Below are positions 60,396-64,000 of a stretch of DNA of 64,000 bases, piece after piece. A program made the position numbers and the translations under genes. Position 1 is the first letter of the stretch; each line of letters opens with the position of its first letter. This stretch comes from Chryseobacterium shigense. Lineage in GTDB: Bacteria; Bacteroidota; Bacteroidia; Flavobacteriales; Weeksellaceae. Location: the NCBI RefSeq assembly GCF_014207845.1, contig NZ_JACHLC010000001.1, positions 1,612,001 through 1,676,000 of the forward strand. The letters run 5' to 3'. Below the pieces are notes generated by a model. It made no database searches, was not told the origin of the DNA, and saw only the letters and a program-made list of their open reading frames with translations.

Positions 60396-61352
60396 TTATT
60401 TCAGGATAACATTAGCGTTGACTAAAATACTTTTAGCCTTATTCACGTCAGCAGGTTTCACTTTGATCTCATACACTGCGTCCTGCAACTGATAATCCGG
60501 GTAAGCTGTTGTAATATCTGCATATCTTGTCAGCTGTTTAATGTAAACAATGGTTCCGGTGAGAGTTTCTTTATTATAAACAACCTGCATATTTACCTGC
60601 TGTCCTTTTTTATATTTTGAAATAGAACTTTCAGGCACTGTAAACCTGAAATAGGTACTTTCGGGAATATAGCCATTAAATAAAGCAAAACCTGCAGTAG
60701 CCAGCTCACCTGTATTGAGGCTGATGGTTTCTATTTCCATGTCATTGGTAGCGATGATGTATCTTTCAGAATAGGCCACATTAGCTTCCTGAAGAGCACC
60801 TTTGGCCTGGGAGGCCTGCCCTGCCGCCATTTCCACTTTTTCAAAGCGTGTTCCTCTTTGTACATCGTCCAGTTCAGCTATAACAGCATCATACTGGGCT
60901 TTTGCGCCCTGAAGCTTGGCATAAACCTCATCATACGCCTGAGGAGACATAAGGCTGTCACGGTACATATTATTAGCTCTTTTAAAAGATTTCTGAGCAA
61001 ATTCATATTGTTCTTTTAGGCCTTTATGTTTGGCCTTAAGCTGTCTCAACTGGTCTGCCGTAGCTCCGTTTTTTGCCATCTGTTCCTGGGCTGTTGCGGC
61101 ATTTACAGCTCCTTGAGCCTGGGCAATTTTTGCGGAGACTTCCGGTACATCAAGTAATGCCAGTGTATCTCCTTTTTTCACGGTCTGGCCTTCGCTTACG
61201 TATATTTTTAAGATTCTTCCGGTTACTTTAGGTGCAAATGAGATTATATCTTTTTTGGTTTTTCCTTCAGAATCATTCAGGTTTTCTTTTTTTTCACTGC
61301 AGCTCCCTACTAGAAAAAGAACAGCAAAGAGTATGACTATATTTTTATGCAT
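60396..61352 (-). CDS. HlyD-family membrane fusion protein, lipoprotein
   Basis: 318 residues. Lipobox VGSC with Cys18. HlyD/RND adaptor architecture: KVTGRILKIYVSEGQTVKKG (lipoyl half), a long coiled coil (ATAQEQMAKNGATADQLRQL, EQYEFAQKSFKRANNMYRDS), the second lipoyl half (ETISLNTGELATAGFALFNG) and a beta-barrel region. It bridges the inner-membrane permease and the outer-membrane TolC-like protein. The middle gene of the operon, 18 bases after the TolC gene stops. Confidence 0.9.
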   Translation of the reverse strand: MHKNIVILFAVLFLVGSCSEKKENLNDSEGKTKKDIISFAPKVTGRILKIYVSEGQTVKKGDTLALLDVPEVSAKIAQAQGAVNAATAQEQMAKNGATADQLRQLKAKHKGLKEQYEFAQKSFKRANNMYRDSLMSPQAYDEVYAKLQGAKAQYDAVIAELDDVQRGTRFEKVEMAAGQASQAKGALQEANVAYSERYIIATNDMEIETISLNTGELATAGFALFNGYIPESTYFRFTVPESSISKYKKGQQVNMQVVYNKETLTGTIVYIKQLTRYADITTAYPDYQLQDAVYEIKVKPADVNKAKSILVNANVILK

Positions 61353-61370
61353 TATTTTAATGGTAAGGGA

Positions 61371-62780
61371 TTAATAAAGTTTAGTGATATCAAGTTCCTG
61401 GGTAGATCTCATCAGCTCTATTCCGGCTCTTCTCTGATTAAAAAGAGCGTTCTGGTATTCAAGCTCCGCAGCTTCAAGATCGTTTTCTGCGTCTATGAGC
61501 TGTGAAGATTTGCTCATTCCGTACCTGAATTCTTTTTCTGCCTGGATCAGGGCATTCTTCGCCAGTTCTTTTTCTTTAGCCTTCAAAGTGATCTGTGCTG
61601 TTGCTATGTTGTAATTGGTCTGATTATTGGCCAGATTTAAGGTTAATTTTTTAAGGGCATCTTCTTTTTTGTTCTGAAGGACTTCTTTTCCAACTTTTGC
61701 TGTTTCTTCGGCATGTTTTCCTTCTTTTCCGTCGAATATCTCCCATTTAAAACCTACACCAGCGGTTAGCAAAGGAAGGATATTAATATTGGTTGGCTTC
61801 CAGTCCAGTTTTGCACCTTCGTAGCCTAAAGCAGGGACTGCAGGAATTACATTTTCTGATGTTTTGATACGGCTTCCATAGAGTCCGATGTAGTATGCGG
61901 ATGCCATTAATTGTACTTTAGGGATCATCCAGGTTCTTTCAGCTTTTATTTTGTAATCTGCTGCTGTTATTCCGTGTTCCAGCGCACGAACCTCTGCCCT
62001 TTCTTCTATTCCTTTTTCTGAGGATAAAAGTTCTACAGGAGAAAGTACCGGATCAATTATTCTGAGACGTTCTTTATTGATTCCCGTTAAAATATAAAGC
62101 TGGGTAAGAAGAAGTTCTTTTTTGCCTTCATATTCTACCATTTTGGCATCGAGAGCAGCCTGTGCCAGTTCAATTTTTTTATGGTCATACGGAGTGATTA
62201 AACCATAACCGAGAGCTTTATCTGCCGTTTTGCGATTAATATCCAGTCTTTTTTTGCTCTCATCGAGTACTTTTTTAGACTGATGGATCAATGCAAGCTG
62301 GTCATAAGCCCTGGAAATATTAGCTACTACATCGTCTTTTGTTTTTTCAAGAAGAATATCTTCGGAGATTTTCTTTTCTTCGTTGGCTTTTTTCAGGTAC
62401 TTCACTTTTCCGCCTGAATAGAGAAGCATTTTAGCATCTGCTTTTGCAATTCCTGAAAAACCTGAAACGTTAAGATTATTATTAAAACTTCCTTCGGGAA
62501 TATTAATGAAAGGAGCCAGATTGATTTCCGGCGATGTTAATCTTGCTGTTGCGTTCAAATATCCGGCCTGTCCGCTTACTTCAAGTGTGGGAAGAAAGAT
62601 ATCTTTCAGTTTATGTCCATCAAGGTCTGTGAGTTTGTTCTGGGTAATCTGCATTTTGAGATCGGAATCCCTGACCATAGCACTGTCTAAAAGTTCTTTA
62701 AAATCCGGCGCAGACTGTGCCCGGCAAAAAGCGGGGAAAGCCAAAAAACTAAACGTAAAAATCAATAAATTGTTTTTCAT
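61371..62780 (-). CDS. TolC-family outer-membrane efflux protein
   Basis: 469 residues. Signal peptide ends AFCRAQ. Two repeated halves of helix and barrel strands: GLVTPYDHKKIELAQAALD-like helical segments, AYDQLALIHQSKKVLDESKK, YGLITPYDHKKIELAQAALD and FRYGMSKSSQLIDAENDLEA, the closing helix with the usual YNQALFNYR-type pattern (ELEYQNALFNQRRAGIELMR). Forms a trimeric outer-membrane channel. It is the first gene of the TolC-HlyD-permease operon; a TATATTTG -7 element (62803-62796) lies 16 bases before the ATG. Confidence 0.9.
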   Translation of the reverse strand: MKNNLLIFTFSFLAFPAFCRAQSAPDFKELLDSAMVRDSDLKMQITQNKLTDLDGHKLKDIFLPTLEVSGQAGYLNATARLTSPEINLAPFINIPEGSFNNNLNVSGFSGIAKADAKMLLYSGGKVKYLKKANEEKKISEDILLEKTKDDVVANISRAYDQLALIHQSKKVLDESKKRLDINRKTADKALGYGLITPYDHKKIELAQAALDAKMVEYEGKKELLLTQLYILTGINKERLRIIDPVLSPVELLSSEKGIEERAEVRALEHGITAADYKIKAERTWMIPKVQLMASAYYIGLYGSRIKTSENVIPAVPALGYEGAKLDWKPTNINILPLLTAGVGFKWEIFDGKEGKHAEETAKVGKEVLQNKKEDALKKLTLNLANNQTNYNIATAQITLKAKEKELAKNALIQAEKEFRYGMSKSSQLIDAENDLEAAELEYQNALFNQRRAGIELMRSTQELDITKLY

Positions 62781-62795
62781 GGTTTATGTTTATAA

Positions 62796-62803
62796 CAAAT
62801 ATA
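62796..62803 (-). promoter_or_regulatory. -7 promoter element of the TolC operon
   Basis: On the leftward strand TATATTTG fits TAnnTTTG. The -33 box is not clear. It gives a very short leader. Confidence 0.4.
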
Positions 62804-63120
62804 ATGCAAAAATTTGTTAAATCCGAGGAGATAATTCATTATTGTAACGAATTTAAAACAAGTTTAAAAAGTGTTTAGTTTTAATCCTCTAGTTGTGATA
62901 AGTATAGAAGAAGTGTTTGATTTTAATTTGAAGGATGTTTTAATTGAAAAAATAAATTATTGTGTATTCATCATTGTTTACGAAATATATTTATGCTTTA
63001 ATTTAAACCATTAAAAGAGTTGAAGTTTTTAAAAATGTTAAGCTAAATCAATTGACTTTTTAAGCAGAATATTAGAGTAAGTTCTAGAGTTATGTTTATT
63101 AATAGTTTGACGATTTCCAA
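62804..63120. other. AT-rich intergenic region
   Basis: Part of the 499 bases between the TolC and ecotin genes. It is AT-rich and no frame, hairpin or convincing promoter was found; the rest of the gap holds the inverted repeat at 63121-63194 and the ecotin terminator. Confidence 0.5.
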
Positions 63121-63194
63121 AAAATCTGCTCCATCTACTAAATCTGCGAGAAAAAAAATAAACTTTCGCAGATTTAGTAGATGGAGCAGATTTT
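63121..63194. repeat. Perfect 29-bp inverted repeat
   Basis: Arms 63121-63149 and 63166-63194 are exact reverse complements (built on ATCTGCTCCATCTACTAAAT), with a 16-base A-rich loop. It lies 37 bases beyond the ecotin terminator and does not carry a U-tract, so it is not a terminator. Perfect pairing suggests a recent copy or selection on structure. A dispersed palindromic repeat of the REP or MITE kind is the likely nature. Confidence 0.85.
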
Positions 63195-63230
63195 ATTTTA
63201 ATTACTTTAGAGGATAGTTTACAGCAAACA

Positions 63231-63259
63231 AAAACTCCCCACAAATTTTGTGAGGAGTT
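63231..63259 (-). terminator. Terminator of the ecotin gene
   Basis: Arms at 63233-63245 and 63247-63259 pair with one mismatch; A-run on the left. Confidence 0.65.
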
Positions 63260-63279
63260 ATTATTTTAAATTATATCGG

Positions 63280-63768
63280 TTATCTCTGAATTGCTGATTT
63301 CATTTTAGCATCAGGACGTAAAATTCGGTAACGGACTTCAAAGTCTTTCGGTACATAGAATACCAAAGGAAGTTTGCTGTTGTACCTTACAATCTCCGGC
63401 TTAAGGGTTACAAACTTTTTGGTCTTTTTCTGATCCGGGCAAGCCATTAATGTTCCGCCCGATTCACCATTAGACTCTACTTCGTAATAATTGTATCCCC
63501 ACCCCTGAAGATCCTGGGTTTTTACATCTCCCATCAGGAAATATTTGTTGCAGTCCAGCATTTTTTCGGCCCCTACAAAAAATTCTACTTTTAAATCGCT
63601 TTCATTTTTTGCAACAGGCAGCTGAATGTATACCTGCTTGAATCCGTCTTTTGCTTTAGGGAACATTTCAATCTGTAATTTTTCAAATTTTTCTGCTTTC
63701 TTTTGAGCGAAAGCATTAACCCCTACCAACATTACCAATCCTGTAATTAACGTCTTTGAAAATTTCAT
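63280..63768 (-). CDS. eco: Ecotin-family serine protease inhibitor
   Basis: 162 residues from the ATG at 63768; the longer frame to 63825 runs through the promoter. Signal peptide 1-22 (LVMLVGVNAFAQ). Ecotin fold: FKQVYIQLPVAKNESDLKVE, LEGWGYDY-type LQGWGYNYYEVES, GTLMACPDQKKTKKFVTL, then YNSKLPLVFYVPKDFEVRYR. Ecotin is a periplasmic dimer that inhibits trypsin-like, chymotrypsin-like and elastase-type proteases. The reactive loop reads GGTLMAC, with Leu107 in the P1 position where E. coli ecotin has Met, and the C73-C110 disulfide is kept. A Leu at P1 still fits broad inhibition of chymotrypsin- and elastase-type enzymes. Single gene with its own promoter and terminator. Confidence 0.93.
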   Translation of the reverse strand: MKFSKTLITGLVMLVGVNAFAQKKAEKFEKLQIEMFPKAKDGFKQVYIQLPVAKNESDLKVEFFVGAEKMLDCNKYFLMGDVKTQDLQGWGYNYYEVESNGESGGTLMACPDQKKTKKFVTLKPEIVRYNSKLPLVFYVPKDFEVRYRILRPDAKMKSAIQR

Positions 63769-63812
63769 TTTGTTTGTTTTTAAAATTTCTGTTGTATTTT
63801 CAAAAATCATTC

Positions 63813-63844
63813 CAAAATTAAACAAATGTTTAATTTTACAAAAA
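63813..63844 (-). promoter_or_regulatory. Promoter of the ecotin gene with an internal palindrome
   Basis: On the leftward strand TTTTTG, 18 bases, TAATTTTG: both boxes fit the Bacteroidota promoter, with transcription expected near 63806, 38 bases before the ATG. The spacer contains a perfect palindrome, ATTAAACA-AA-TGTTTAAT (63817-63834), partly overlapping the -7 box. That is the right size and place for a repressor operator. Confidence 0.65.
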
Positions 63845-63880
63845 CTTTCTATAAAATCTTACATTCACTACAAAAAAAAG

Positions 63881-63920
63881 AACAAAAAAAACTGCAGTAA
63901 GATATTACTACAGTTTTTTT
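63881..63920 (-). terminator. Terminator of the gene at the right edge
   Basis: 16-bp arms (63885-63900 and 63905-63920) built on AAACTGCAGTAA / TTACTACAGTTT with one mismatch, loop GATA, A-run on the left for a leftward transcript. Confidence 0.8.
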
Positions 63921-63935
63921 TATTTACTTTATAAA

Positions 63936-64000
63936 TTACTCTGAAATTGTCACATTGGTTCCTTTTGTATGGGCATTCATCTGTGGTGCATAGTAATTCT
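63936..64000 (-). CDS. C-terminus of an unidentified protein (cut by window edge)
   Basis: A leftward frame enters from the right edge and ends NYYAPQMNAHTKGTNVTISE followed by TAA. The terminator directly after it supports a real gene end. Only about 20 residues are visible; the family cannot be told. Confidence 0.6.
   Translation of the reverse strand, partial: NYYAPQMNAHTKGTNVTISE

Noticed and set aside
1..64000. tRNA, rRNA, CRISPR array or insertion sequence
   Set aside because: No cloverleaf-type or rRNA-like stretch, no regularly spaced repeats with unique spacers and no transposase frame were found by eye.

Overview
This window looks like chromosomal DNA of a flavobacterium, most likely Chryseobacterium or a close relative (Bacteroidota, Weeksellaceae). 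The signs are AT-rich intergenic DNA, promoters of the Bacteroidota type (TTTG, about 19 bases, TAnnTTTG), a SusC/SusD pair, a type IX secretion sorting tail, a class A beta-lactamase of the A2 (PER/CIA-like) group, short double-glycine leader peptides starting MKNLKKLSK, and a long-form urocanase. No rRNA, tRNA, CRISPR array or insertion sequence was seen. Gene assignments rest on reading motifs by eye; no database search was run.

Layout. 0-3.4 kb: start of a probable sigma factor (cut by the edge), an aldehyde dehydrogenase, an exported thiol peroxidase and a membrane-anchored TonB-plug protein. 3.5-7.3 kb: an accessory block with a two-domain cell-wall hydrolase-like protein, an XRE regulator, the remnant of an outer-membrane barrel gene, a RelA/SpoT-domain protein and an unknown protein. 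7.4-20.6 kb: housekeeping genes (hutU, a 2-hydroxyacid dehydrogenase, pcm, a Gfo/Idh/MocA oxidoreductase, a class A beta-lactamase, 3-hydroxyacyl-CoA dehydrogenase, pheT, dnaN, a DagK-family kinase) with small acidic proteins between them. 20.6-29.6 kb: an SGNH hydrolase, a barstar-like protein behind purL, a serine hydrolase fused to a glycogen-binding-like domain, an unknown exported protein and purB.

29.8-30.3 kb holds two small genes too short for routine ORF calling. They face each other across one terminator, and both encode an 18-residue GG leader followed by a different core with four cysteines. They are probably secreted bacteriocin-like or signalling peptides. 30.5-35.7 kb: a TPR-LytS-type histidine kinase, its LytTR regulator and a leucine-rich-repeat protein exported by T9SS.

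36.3-45.4 kb is a polysaccharide utilisation locus read leftwards: SusC, SusD, a GH144-like lipoprotein, an esterase and a GH3 beta-glucosidase. GH144 plus GH3 points to beta-1,2-glucan as the likely substrate. 45.7-55.6 kb: DUF4197 and DUF493 proteins, an ArsC-like protein, a deoxynucleoside kinase, a glutaminyl cyclase, an SRPBCC-GNAT-VOC operon, a CPA1 sodium/proton antiporter, a bestrophin-like channel and a DUF2490 outer-membrane protein. 55.7-59.0 kb: a second run of small stress or detoxification-type proteins (DUF1398, PhnB-like, SRPBCC, VOC, DUF1569). 59.2-62.8 kb: a TolC-HlyD-ABC permease export operon without an ATPase gene. 63.3 kb to the end: an ecotin-type protease inhibitor with a clear promoter and a palindrome inside it, then the tail of one more gene.

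Several intergenic regions carry long inverted repeats (5.3, 11.5 and 63.1 kb) that look like dispersed non-coding repeat families.
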